A DNA stretch of 64,000 nt, from NCBI GenBank assembly GCA_020740775.1, contig JAHEWK010000008.1, forward strand, positions 434,001 through 498,000. The letters run 5' to 3'. Below, piece by piece: positions 1 through 11,160 of this stretch. The stretch comes from Ilyonectria destructans. Taxonomy: Eukaryota > Ascomycota > Sordariomycetes > Hypocreales > Nectriaceae. The translations under genes were made by a program, and so were the position numbers. The notes under the pieces are model-generated. The model ran no database searches. It worked only from the letters and a program-made list of their open reading frames with translations, and was not told the DNA's origin. Within the stretch, counting starts at the first letter, position 1. Every line of letters begins with the position of its first letter.

Positions 1-660
1 CGCCAGAAGCTGGATGTCGCCGGTACCGTCGGCAAGGTCTATCAGACTACAGAGTCTCACTTCATGCCACCTCCCGACAACACCGAAATCAGCGGCGACG
101 ATGCGGACTACGAGGATGATTCCATTCTTTCCAATGAACAGTCCAAGCCGGTTAAGAGCAAGCCAGTTACCAAGCACAAGAGTTCCGGCTCCATCTCCAA
201 GCCCCCTGCTCTCAAGGCATCCAAGGGTCCCCGCTCATTAACCACCACAGTCAAGACCAAGAAGCTACCCCCTGTACCAGCTGGCCCAATGTCCCCGGCC
301 TCAATGCCTCCATCCCGCAAACAATCCGTTGCATCCACGGGGCAAGCTCCACTGGTCCCTGGTGAGGATGATCAGCCCGATCTGTCAACCAAGCCGCGAT
401 GCCAGCGATGCCGGAAGAGCAAGAAGGGGTGCGACCGCCAGCGACCTTGCGGACGCTGTCGCGACGCTGGCTTATCAGCCGATCAGTGCATCAGTGAAGA
501 TGAGGGCAATGGCCGAAAGGGGCGATATGGCCGCCACATGGGAGTCCCCATCCTCAAGAAGGACGAGATTGCCCCGATTGCACAGCCCGCACTATTACCG
601 GCTGCGCCCATCTCGGCCGGCGCCATGACGATTGACAAGTCCAAGAAGCGCAAGCGATAA
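1..660 (+). CDS. Zinc-cluster (Zn2Cys6-like) protein, C-terminal part, 5' truncated by window edge
   Basis: The frame is open from base 1 and ends at the TAA at 658-660, so only the last 219 codons are visible and the start lies outside the window. The visible part is a low-complexity Ser/Pro/Lys linker followed by a cysteine cluster near residues 133-163. Its spacing (C-x2-C-x6-C-x5-C-x2-C, then one more Cys eight residues on) matches the fungal Zn2Cys6 fold. A conserved-looking basic stretch rich in GRKGRYGRHMG follows, and the protein ends in a Lys/Arg tail (KSKKRKR) that would serve as a nuclear localisation signal. Zn2Cys6 domains of transcription factors usually sit at the N terminus. 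Here the cluster is close to the C terminus, so this is more likely a chromatin or co-regulator protein than a classic Gal4-type activator. I do not recognise the family. The next gene starts 2.7 kb downstream. Confidence 0.75.
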   Translation, partial: RQKLDVAGTVGKVYQTTESHFMPPPDNTEISGDDADYEDDSILSNEQSKPVKSKPVTKHKSSGSISKPPALKASKGPRSLTTTVKTKKLPPVPAGPMSPASMPPSRKQSVASTGQAPLVPGEDDQPDLSTKPRCQRCRKSKKGCDRQRPCGRCRDAGLSADQCISEDEGNGRKGRYGRHMGVPILKKDEIAPIAQPALLPAAPISAGAMTIDKSKKRKR

Positions 661-3415
661 GGGCACTCGCTCTATCACCTGGAGGCGCCGCAATTCAATT
701 GCGGCGGTGTACAATTTCTATCAACATCTCTTGAAACACGCATTGTCGAGTCTGGATCCCGTGCACAGGGACGCATAACGAGGTCTCCAGTAAAGGCCCG
801 GCCAGTCATTATCGGATCACAGCCATCCTTGCCAAAACAATCTGAAGCATTGATGGCTAGTGCGTCGCTCCAGGGAAGAAGCAAGTTCGGTGGAGAAATG
901 TTGCGCATATTTCTTGTTGTTTTGATCTGCAGGCGGGAGGGGTGGTTTTCATGACGATATTTGGAGGATGTAATAACGACGGTCCCCAAGACCATTACAC
1001 TCCTTATCCGGCGTTCGGGGTGGAAGATGTGGGGAGTTGTCGAGTATATTTTTGATGATTCCGGCTGGTTATTCTTTGGTCTTCAGGTTGTGCGGCAGTC
1101 GCACAGCTCATCCGACGACATCCCGACCAGAACATCGGGGGACATGTGCGTCGTCGAGGGGGTTTGCGCACACACAAAAAAGGAAGAGATACGGAGTCGG
1201 ATGAGAACAAACCTGGGCGGGAGGGATTGGAAATCTCCTTGCGGATAGATGGACGGAACCAGGAATTCTGGAGGGTATCCTGGTTGTATGTGTGCGAAAC
1301 ACAGCTGGATGAGGGTAACCCCGGGAGTGAGCGCTGGCGGATTGAACGTCTGGATGCTACGGAAATTGTCTACTGGCAGTGCAGTACAGTATGGGGGGCA
1401 ACGGGGTGGTCTGTTTCTGATTTTATACTTCTGTTTTTGCAGGTTTCCTATAACTCGTTGTAGTCGATATTATACGCAACTTTTTGAACTTATCGCACAA
1501 GTGTAAATGTGTGGCTTCGTAGTGATGCGCCGCCAAATGCCCGGGATTTGACTAGCCACAACCGGCAGTGCCACACGACACGATATATGGTTCTGCGAAG
1601 TCCCTGACATGCTATAGGTTGTTCATGTGAAGGGTAGGTCAATAGATACTGGGGTGACCATTTGCGACAGGTTTTTCGCGATTGCGACAGGATGGCGGTC
1701 AGAGGGTGGATTTGCGACAACTCAACACAACCCAACAATCCCTACAGCGGTCGCATTGCACCCCCAAAGCTACTACAGACCAGCGCAAGACATCCCATTG
1801 CATGCGCGGCCATGCGCCAACCGTTTCAACAACAAAGACCCGCTCTTCAACGGCTTTTTTACTGATACCTTTCAATCCGCGCCTCCTAACCTATACCCAA
1901 ACATGCGCCGGCGACCGGTCTGCTGGCAAGTGACCCCTGTCGCGAATCAACCAAAGTAATTGCGCTAGTCTATTTACGTTCTAGAAGACCGCTCCCGCCC
2001 CCGCCGATGCGGGGTGCGCGTAAGAGCCGATTGGTCCACGGGGCCGGGAGGCAGGGGTATGCGTTATCACGTGACTGTTGTGGTGGGGGGGCTCGAGCGT
2101 TCGTGGCGGTGGGCGGTTTGTTGTGAGTTGAGTCTTTGCTTTTTACGTCATATTTGTTACCCCGCGCAGAGCTCGTGAACAGAGGGGTAAAAAATGACAA
2201 TAATTGGGGACGAGGGTTCTCGCTTGACGGCTTGAAGTTGTTTATTGTGTTCGCAAGTAACGGGCGCTTATAACGCGTATTTGTTGTGGTAAAGAGGGGT
2301 ACGCCTGGTTTTGCTTATTTGAGGCGCATCTTGTTTATTTATCTTTTTTTGGTGTGTGTTGTCGTGTTCGCGCACGCGTTGCAAAACACAGCCTTTGGTT
2401 GGATCGGTCGGGAAGCGCAACCCGGCCCTCCTTCCTGGTGTGTGGCGAGGGGCGGCGCGTGAGCGTCCACGTGAGAAGGCGGTGTGCGGGAACGTGCGCC
2501 ACCCCGCTCGCTCCTTCCACCCAACCTGTGGCGGGCCCCACCGGCCTGTTCCCTCCAGGAAAGGAAGGCCCGGGTGGGGAACGCTGTGACTCGCCATCTG
2601 CCGGCCATCGGAGCGGGGTCGGCGCGGCTCGTTGGCTTTTCGCCGGGCGCCAGTCGGCTCGGAAGAGGGGCTACCCTATACTTTTGCGATGTTCCCGTGC
2701 GGAGCTCCTCCATCCCGACCGGGCAAGAGAGGGGCGCTGTAAAGGTGTCAGGTGTTTCTAATTAGTCCGTAGCGTTTGGAATCTGATGGTTTCCTTTTCT
2801 TCTCCATTAGTGAAGAGACATCGGACCCGAGTGGATGGCAGCTCGGTCAGCTGCCCGACCCGACCACTTGCGTCTCCAACAAAAATCCTTCCGTAAGTGC
2901 ATCCACACCGACCGGCCCGGAAAAACCGGGGCCCTCTTGCCTCTCTTGACAATCCGTTACGATAGTGATAACCAATCTTCCTACTACTCTGGCGGCGCCG
3001 TCACACCCACACTCCTTTCCGCTTCCCCCCTACTCTGTTCAACCCATGTCGAGCGTAGGGCGTAAGGCGTCCTCCTGCCGTCCGCCCAAACGTTCTCGGA
3101 GTCCCAAGGCCGTCACATACCGACCCCGATAAGCGTCGTCAATGGCTTTTCTGGGAGTTGTGGGGTCGCGATATCGGCCTGGAAATGGCTGGGGAAAAAT
3201 TCGATTCACCGGTGATGTGAACAGACCCAACTAGAGCCCAGTCGGCAGTGCCAATCCCGTGGGGGGATTAATAATGTCATCATGTATATAGGAGTTCGTT
3301 GACCCCGGCTTTACCAACTGCGGTTTGATGGAAACCAGGCCACCTTGAATCATTACAGAGGAATGGATCCCACCCGCATGGACAACACTAGCCAGAGCTG
3401 TTCCCACCCTCGACA
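661..3415. other. Intergenic region, 2.75 kb
   Basis: The stretch holds the 3' flank of the zinc-cluster gene and the promoter of the transporter gene at 3416. The open frames here are short, overlap one another on both strands and show no family motif. The part from about 2380 to 2740 is visibly GC-rich. I see no RNA gene or repeat. Confidence 0.5.
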
Positions 3416-4807
3416 ATGTATCCCGGCGATCTAGAGAAGAAGGCCGGCCAGACGACCGTCGTCCGCGACAACCAGGTCCTGGCTGCCACCATCTCCAACA
3501 CCAATGCCCCTCCGCCACCCGTTCCCGATGATGATACCTTTAACCCGCCTGACGGTGGCTTCCTCGCCTGGTCCCAAGTCTTCGCCGGCCTGCTCATCAA
3601 CTGTATCGCCTGGGGCTTCCCTGCCTCATTCGGCGTCTTTCAGCTCTACTACACCGAGACACTGGGTCTGCCCTCGTCCCAGATCTCATGGATCGGCTCT
3701 GCCCAGACCTTCCTTACCTTTGCCGTCTGCGGTCCGGCGGGACGCCTCGCCGATGCCGGTTACACGCGCCAGACCATGTTGGCCGGGAGCTTGCTCGCCG
3801 TGCTTGGCACTTTCATGACGAGCTTGTGCAAAGAGTACTGGCAGATCTTCCTCGCGCAGGGTATTTGCACCGGAATGGGCATGGGTATCGTCTTTATGCC
3901 TGCTGTGTCCGTAGTGAGCTCCTACTTTAAAAAGAAGAAGGCCTTTGCACTGGCTATCGCCGCCATGGGTACGGGCTTCGGGAGTCTCATCTTCCCAGCG
4001 ACTTTGCAATACCTCATTCCACAAATCGGGTTCCCCTGGGCCGTCCGGTGTGCCAGCTTCGTCGCCCTCACCATGACCATTCTGGCAAACCTCATCATGA
4101 AGCCTTACTTGCCTCCGAGAAAGTCTGGTCCCTTGGTGGAGTGGGATGCTTTCAAAGAACTCCCGTACTTGTTCTTCTCGCTCGGTGCCTTTCTCAACTT
4201 CTATGCCTTGTACTTTGGCTTCTTCTACGTAAGCCAATGCCTCGTCTCCCGTGTCGGTGTAACATTGTGACCTGTGCTGATGTTAAAATGGTAGATAAAC
4301 GTCTACGCCCGCAATGTCATTGGTTTCACATCTGTCGAGGCCGTTGGCCTTCTTCTCATTATCAACGGCATGAGTATCCCAGCGCGACCTGTGGTTGGAT
4401 ACCTTGCTGACTACCACATCGGGCCCATCAACACCTACCTCATAGGAATGACGCTTTTGGCTATGATGGTCTATGTCTGGATTGGTGTCAAAACCGCCAC
4501 AGGAATGTATGTCTTTTGCGTATTCTTTGGTTTAGCAAACGGCGCTTGCCAAGGAACCTTTGTCGGAGCCAATGCGAGCTTGACCAAGGATCCCCAGAAG
4601 ATGGGAACTCGATTCGGTATGATCCAGACCATGAGTGCATTTGCTAGCCTGGCTGGTGCTCCCACAGCGGGTGCCATCATTGATCGGTCAAACGGCCAGT
4701 TCGTCTGGGCTCAGGTTTGGGGTGGAACAGTTATGATTACAGCTGCCCTCTTCATCTCGGCGTCTCGAATCGCTGCCACGGGCTGGAAACTGAAGGCCAA
4801 GATTTGA
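3416..4807 (+). CDS. Major facilitator superfamily transporter, monocarboxylate-transporter (MCT/MCH) type
   Basis: Exons are 3416-4228 and 4295-4807. The 66-nt intron starts GTAAGC, has a GCTGATG branch-like site and ends GTAG. The join gives 441 aa and restores a continuous helix (FFY-INVYARN). The protein has about 45 polar N-terminal residues, then the PPDGGFLAW motif that opens the first helix in fungal MCT-like transporters, and about 12 hydrophobic segments. A GRLADAGYTRQ loop between helices 2 and 3 corresponds to the MFS signature. The family moves monocarboxylates, riboflavin or related organic anions across the plasma membrane by proton symport or facilitated diffusion; the substrate cannot be read from sequence. 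It is convergent with the kynurenine formamidase gene, with 286 bp between stop codons. The start at 3416 is the first in-frame ATG before the conserved PPDGG region. Confidence 0.88.
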
Positions 4808-5093
4808 GACCAAAATGGTAAGTGCGAGAACGAAAAATAATGACAAACTTGGGTCAACTCGCCATAAGCTCATAGTGTCGAGGTCACGGGGTGCTAGCAG
4901 CGACTGGAGTCGCGATGTGACGTTGAATTGCATTCCAGATTGAGTTTGAGAGTGGTGAGGAAAGGTGTCGGTGTCGGGTTTCGAGACAAAAGTTGGGATC
5001 GAGGGCCCGTGGGATCCATAGTAATGACATCAGGTAGACGGGTAAGTAGATAGATAATGTTTTAATAAAATGAAAGCTGTTTTTGAATATTCC

Positions 5094-6023
5094 TCACGTA
5101 CTGCCCAACTTCGTTAGAGCCAAAGAGACAAGACGAGCAATCTGCTTGCCATCTTGCCAAACACAGTCGTGATCGTCCGTCAGGTCTTTGAGAACGTCCA
5201 AGTTGACGCCGTCAAGCGCCAGTTTGGAGGCCATTTCGTCGATTTCGGGTTCGTCGATAAGAGTATCCTCAGACGACCACGCCAGAATAGTAAGCTTGCC
5301 ATTTGGCCAGCTCTCCTTGAAGCTGGCCTTGTACTGCGCCGGCGAGGCACTTGTCCAAAGAGCTTCGTCAAACGCCGCACCGATAAAGCCGGCGTATTGG
5401 CCATCATGCCTGGCATTGACATTGACCAGATCATATATGCCAGAGATACCAATGATGGCGACGGGGAGGGAGACTTCCGGCCGAGAGCGTCCAACAAGCA
5501 CGGCCTCTCCCATCAAGAGTTGATAGGCGAGGGTGGCGCCAGCGGAATGCCCAATCAAGACGTAGTCATCCGAAAACTGGTACTTCATTTGGGCAAACTC
5601 CAGCGCTAACCAAATGTCTTGGATGTGGTCTGGGTGTTTAGCATTTCGGAGGTCTGAGCTCTGCGTGCTGGCTGGGTCCTGAGGGAAGTCTGGGTGCGGT
5701 GACAGCCGGTAGTCGAGGCTGATGAAGCCTTTGATATTAGACGTGTCATCCCCACTGGAGGACGTGATGTGCTTGATCGAGGCACAGAAATCGTCTGCGG
5801 TGTTTCGCGGATCACGCCAGCCACCGCCATGGATAAAGCTAGAACGACGTCAGTAGGGAGAGGGCCGTGCAAGTACGGGGTGCACAGAGTCACACATGAT
5901 CCAATAGCCTGATGATTGCTCAGGGCGGTTTGGGAAGCGCCAGACGCCTAGTTTCTGGAGGCTGTGCCGACCATACTGCTGGGACTCATACGTGAGCCCC
6001 AGAGAGTTTGCCGTAGTTTCCAT
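5094..6023 (-). CDS. BNA7: Kynurenine formamidase (alpha/beta hydrolase)
   Basis: Exons on the minus strand are 6023-5896 and 5838-5094, with a 57-nt intron (GTGTGA donor, CTAG acceptor); 290 aa. The enzyme hydrolyses N-formyl-L-kynurenine to kynurenine and formate in tryptophan catabolism and de novo NAD synthesis, in the cytosol. The splice join rebuilds the oxyanion motif HGGGW near residues 46-50. The nucleophile elbow GHSAGA puts the catalytic Ser near residue 141. An Asp near 234 (SSEDTLID) and a His near 266 (DDHDCVW) complete the triad in the right order. The conserved block DPAST..LRNAKHPDH is typical of fungal BNA7 proteins. The ATG at 6023 gives the usual short N terminus before the SQQYGRHSLQKLGVW block. 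The transporter next door is convergent, so no shared promoter is implied. Confidence 0.9.
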
Positions 6024-7371
6024 CTTTCAGGACTGTAACGGGAGCCTGAAGCTTGAAGGTTGGGGCGTACGGAGGGGGGGGGGAGTGGAGATGCGTGGAT
6101 CGAGAAAGCTGGGCCACAAGGCTAAATCGTAAGTGCTTTAAGGAGGCAATCCGTCTATGAGGCACAAACAGAGACGGTAGGGATTTGCGCGCTGGGGCCC
6201 TTTCAGTGTGGGGGTTTGGGGAATGGTTGAAGAGCGAAGAGTAGAAACCGAGATGATGCTGACGAGGAGAAGTACCCCGGTGAGGTACATCTAGAGCTAA
6301 GAGGGGCTGATATTCCTTCGGATCAGTTATCACGGAGCTCCACTATTCGCCAATCGGGCAATTTTGGTGCCTTTCGGATCTAGTGCGGAAGCTGGCAACA
6401 TGGCTGTTTCCCTTCCTTCCTTCCGTCTTCCGCTGCAATCAACCGATGGGAACGGATCAGCCACCGCGTTTCTTCCGCCGCCCCTTCCTTCCGTTCCTGG
6501 AATCCGGTGCATGCGACACTCCAACATTTCGTCCCGCCAAGTTATTTTTTCTAATCCGACGACAAGATGGCGATTTTCGTCCTACATTATTATCTGGCGC
6601 CGCTCGACTTGCCGTGGCCAACACGAGATTCCATCCTCTCCGACACTAGCAAATACGAAACGGACCGTCGGGACCCAGACCTTCAGCCGTTCCTGTGCAC
6701 GCCATCTAACCTAGGTGAGGCAGCCGTCCGAAGACACTACACCCAGCAACATCCCCTTCAATCAACAAAAGCAGCAAAAGTAGCAGCATCATCTCCCACG
6801 AGAGATAGGCCTCTTCAAGCCTTTGACGCCGTTTTTCAATAGACCCGGCCACGATGCACCGCAATTGATCTCCCCCCGGCGCGGAACCATGGCGCCATCC
6901 ACCGTATTGACCACCAAACCCTGGTCAGCGATCCCTGGATGACGGCCGGACATGGTATCACAACACGTGGAACAAGGGGCCTGTCGAACAAGGCTCTCGG
7001 GCAAGGTCTGCACGTCTGTCCACATCTGGCAACCCACCGAAACCGTGAGACGGGTAGTCCAGGGTGATAGATGTAGTGACAGGGCGATTTGAAGGCAAGC
7101 TTGTGTGGCCTCCCCCTCCTCTTCAGGTAACAGGGTTGTCGCGTAAGTTACGACTGCACCAACAGTCGCCGATCACGGCGTCGTTCGGTGTCCATTCCAA
7201 CTGATGGATGTCACCCAAAGCGGCTTCTTCCCTACTATTCCCGCTGCCAAGCAAGCACTATGAACCACACTCAGCGGAAGTATCCGTGGAATGTTTGTTC
7301 GTTGATCACGAGCAGCCTCATCATCCATTCTTTCATCATCGCTTCGCGTGCCGCAAACCCCCGCGGACACT

Positions 7372-7405
7372 AAGGGAAAAAGGGAAAAAGGGAAACGGGA
7401 AAAAG
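7372..7405. repeat. Purine simple repeat (AGGGAAAA-like units)
   Basis: Four imperfect copies of a G3-A5 unit stand in tandem in non-coding sequence. This is a plain microsatellite-type purine tract. Confidence 0.8.
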
Positions 7406-8340
7406 CAATGCTAAAGTCCCCGGATCCTCAGTGTCCAGACAAGGTGTAATCTCGACGGACAAAACCTTCTTCTCCAGCAACAAGGTACCTTTTGGCTATC
7501 CGCCTTGCATGACAGGGGTTCCTTTCCTACAGACGGACTCCTGGAGCTGATCCTGAAACGGTGACTGTCCGAAAGCCCTAGCCAGCACTTGTGGCTGCGT
7601 TCCCACAGCTTCGGGTTCGCACTATTGTTCGCGTTTCTTGAAGGAGTCTAGGCCCTCTCACGGGCACCTTGGTCTGGATCTGCTTCCAACAACTTCCCCG
7701 AAACGATGCGCCACGCTCGCGGGTTAACCTGTTCCGCCATTCAGCTCGCGTCGCATGATGAGAGACTCGGAGTAAATAGCCTGCTACCAGGCTAGGGCAA
7801 ATCCACAGATCTGGATACCAACCCTTTTGGTCGGTCCCTGGAGCTCCTGATTTGGTCCGCTTGGATGGAGCCAGACCAGCTCTGAATCTCCAGATCTCTC
7901 GTTGTGATTGCTGCCCACGTTCCAAAGCCATGACGATGCCAAGTTGTTACTAAAGGACCCCACCCAGGACATCCCTTCCAGATTTGCGAATGCGACACCT
8001 AGTCATGTCCTCTGGCGCGCAAGCAACGTCCGCTTTGTTGAGGACAGTACCCATAGACCGAGACCGCGAACATTGCACTCAAGACAAGCTTGCTTGACTC
8101 TGGCCGCTGCACCACAGTCACATCTGACTGCATGTGACAAGGCAACAAGCGTCCCTGTCACGTCACAACATCCCTGACACCTCGGCTGGAGTACGGAGCA
8201 GAACTAGAATGGTCGCGGGATCCACTTCGCCGATAGAGGCCGGGCCTGGTCGCCGCGGAATGGTCTCTGCGTTCCCGCCTGGTCTGCCCCATGCTGGTTC
8301 TTGGTTCTTGTTGGTGCTTGCTGCAGGACACCCAGTCTGC

Positions 8341-8370
8341 CTCAGACGGCTCAGACGGCTCAGACGGCTC
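8341..8370. repeat. 9-bp tandem repeat, CTCAGACGG x3
   Basis: Three perfect copies of CTCAGACGG stand in tandem, followed by a decayed copy (CTCAAACAG). They lie about 370 bp upstream of the rhodopsin-like gene. Confidence 0.85.
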
Positions 8371-8740
8371 AAACAGCCCTTGAGGTAATGCATGAGATAC
8401 CCAAACAATCGTGGGAACCGGATCCACCTGCCCTTTGTTGGGTCACACACCGGGTACCTTGCATCTAACAACCTCCACCCATGCGTGATGCACAGCACCT
8501 TTACGGCCACGGTCCCCCCTGCTTAGACAATGCCTTGGTCACAGAACTAGACCAGGTAGTGTTCAGGCGTGAGATATATCTCGTTGGGCTCCCCCCCGGC
8601 GCGCCCTGTTAGCTAGCTATGCCTTGATCACTTGTTGGTTCTTCTTTGACGGTTTCCCTCTCGCTCTCATTTCGCCAATCTCTTCCATCAGCGAAGCTGA
8701 GCCATGCTCGATAATTGACATCTCGTGACGCTGGAGAGCT

Positions 8741-10279
8741 ATGGCTAACAAGGAAATCGATCTGAAGGAGGAAAATGGAGGCGCTTTGGTGGGCACTGCG
8801 ATTGTCTTCCTTGCCTTAAGTTGGATTTCTATCGCCCTCCGCACCTACACGAGAGCCTTCTTGATGAAGGGCTATCAAGCCGATGACTGGCTTATGTTTA
8901 TTGGCCAAGTATGTTCACTCTGCGCTTGCCATCCCGCTTCCCTGTCCGACAACTATAGCTGATACTTTTTTAGTTGATCTTTACGGTATCGTGTGTCTTC
9001 ATCCTCATAGGAGTACACGATGGACTTGGTCGACATAATGAAGCCATCGAAAATGACAGTGACGAAGTGAATGCGCTCATGGTGAGGCGCCCCCTAACAC
9101 TTTGCGCAGCCAAATATATGTGACATGCTAACACACTCACAGTGGCAGGCTCTTGCGACCGCAACCTACGTCCTCGATATGATGTTCATCAAGCTGAGCA
9201 TCGGCGTTTTCCTTCTACGACTCTCGGTTCAAAAGGTGTATACATGGATACTCTGGGTTAGCCTGGCTATCATCACCATTTGGAGTTGCGTCATCTTCTT
9301 CTGGGACATTTTCCAATGCAGCCCAGTCGCGAAGCAGTGGGACTTCAGAATCACGGATGGCCACTGTGTGACTGCCGATCAGATCGTCGCCGCGGCATAT
9401 TCAATCAGTGTTATGACTATTTTATCTGATTGGCTCTACGTAAGCGCATTGCGACTACCGAGTGGATGGGTTTGGGCATGAGGCTGACAACATACCTAGG
9501 CGCTTCTTCCTGTTCCTATGTTGTGGACTGTGAAGATGACCAAACAAGCCAAGGCAACCGTGATTGTTATTCTCGGCCTTGGTGTTTTGTGAGTCCTACA
9601 CTAAACATTTACGTCGAGAACACTGGGCTAACTGGCGCGTAAAGTGCAAGTATCGCGACGCTTATCCGACTGAAGTTTCTAGCCGATCTGACAGACACAG
9701 ACGATATTCTATGTATGTGCCCTGGCGATTTTTATTTACTAGTTACTGATTGGTGTCTCCTTAGTTGCTGGAACTGATGCCATGGTCTGGACTCTCGTTG
9801 AACCCGGCGTTGCCATTATCGCATCTAGTTTGGCCACTATTCGCCCACTGCTCCGCGCCATGAAGATCAAGGGATTCGAATCCACCGACCGCACCTACGG
9901 CACCGGCCGCTCAGCCACCATGCGATCCGGCACTCGATCTAAGTCCGGCACACTGCCCGGTTTCGGTCCCAACGACGTGTCACTCATTAAAGTCGAGCCC
10001 AAGTATGACACGGGATCTAATCTTGCACCAATGAACAATCGTGCACCTCTCCCATTCCACAACAAGAACCTGCCGGCGGTGCCTCTCTCCCCGGGTCAAC
10101 AGAGCACCGTTAGGAGCGAGATCTACGTGATCCAGGGCAACCAAAGCAGCTCGCCACCGAGGAACTGGCACACGCGGGCCTACAGTTCCTCGTCCCCGAG
10201 CGGGTCGATCGACATGATGCACGACCTTGAAGCCCAGAGCCAAGAGACAGGAAGCTATGGGCTCGGCAACGGAAAATAA
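8741..10279 (+). CDS. Fungal rhodopsin-like (PTH11/SAT4-type) seven-helix membrane protein
   Basis: Six exons: 8741-8908, 8974-9081, 9143-9439, 9500-9588, 9645-9712 and 9765-10279. Every intron has GT..AG ends and the total is 414 aa. The N-terminal three quarters hold about seven hydrophobic helices. Typical family features are RTYTRAFLMKGYQADDWLM after helix 1, IGVHDGLGRH, TYVLDMMFIKLSIGVFLLRL, WDIFQCSPVAKQWD with the conserved Cys, and VEPGVAIIASSLATIRPLL in the last helix. This matches the fungal integral membrane protein family that includes the PTH11-related receptors. The cytosolic tail of about 140 residues is Ser/Thr/Pro-rich. There is no N-terminal CFEM domain. The ligand is unknown, and surface sensing is only an inference from the family. 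It stands alone on the plus strand. Confidence 0.87.
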
Positions 10280-11160
10280 TGATAGGAAGCCGCTAACCCC
10301 ATCTATGCGGCTCTACTAACCTTTCTTTTTTCTTTACTTTTGTGTATCTTTGTTTTACTGGGGATTTTCTTTTTGGGAGAGGCTTCTACTACACATTAAG
10401 ACGAGTCGGTTCTGGGGCGGCGCTTAAAAGGGTACGAAAATCGGACTTGGCGGGTGGGACGAGGACATGATACCACAAGTTTTCTTTGTTACTTGTACAA
10501 TTAAAGGGAGACATCGCGGGATAGCCGGGAAGCTTCCCACCATAGATCCGGAGATTACGACAGCCGGCAGTCACAGGAGCATTTAGACAATGCGCCAGAA
10601 ATGTTTTATTACTGTATTGCAACACCGTTATACCCGGCCGTCCTGCTTGCATGTGAAGAACTTTCGCCGTTGTTTGAGGGGGAGCGCAAGGGTAAGGGCA
10701 AGGTCATGGGTAGTCGTCCTTGTATTCGGAGAGTTTCGCAAATGAGCTGATGTGGTGGGCGTTTTGAGGGGGAGAGAACTTCAGCGCAAGACGCAAAATG
10801 GCGGATCTAGCGTCGCCCAGACGCGTATGTTGCGCCAATAGTTGGCCTGGCTTCGGCAAATGAAACCGCCTTTCCGGAGCCGACGCGGAGAGGGAGCCAG
10901 GGTTTGGGGGATGTGGATTTCCCCGGGGATGATCTGACAATGGGCATTGGGCAACGAATCTATGCAGGGGAAGGGTATCTCTTTTCGTCTCGGTGTCTTC
11001 TTTATTTCAATGCGCCGTACCTTGCTCTGCTCGGGTCTACTGTACAGGTTTCGACTGACCGAGCCGCGCCGCTGGTGGCTATTCCGGTGGGATACTGAAT
11101 CCTTGGTGAATGCGGTGGTGCGTCTGTGTGTGGTTCCATTTTCCTCTCCGTCGCAGCATC
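10280..11160. other. Intergenic region between convergent genes
   Basis: The stretch holds the 3' flanks of the rhodopsin-like gene and of RPC4. It starts with a T-rich tract (10320-10375) that probably includes the 3' end of the upstream transcript. No further gene is supported. Confidence 0.5.

Larger units (their letters stand above)
6024..8740. other. Intergenic region, 2.7 kb, between divergent genes
   Basis: The stretch separates the start of BNA7 (minus) from the rhodopsin-like gene (plus). Open frames are short and unsupported. It holds two small simple repeats, listed separately, and a palindrome-like ACCTAGGT at 6710-6717. No RNA gene is seen. Confidence 0.5.
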
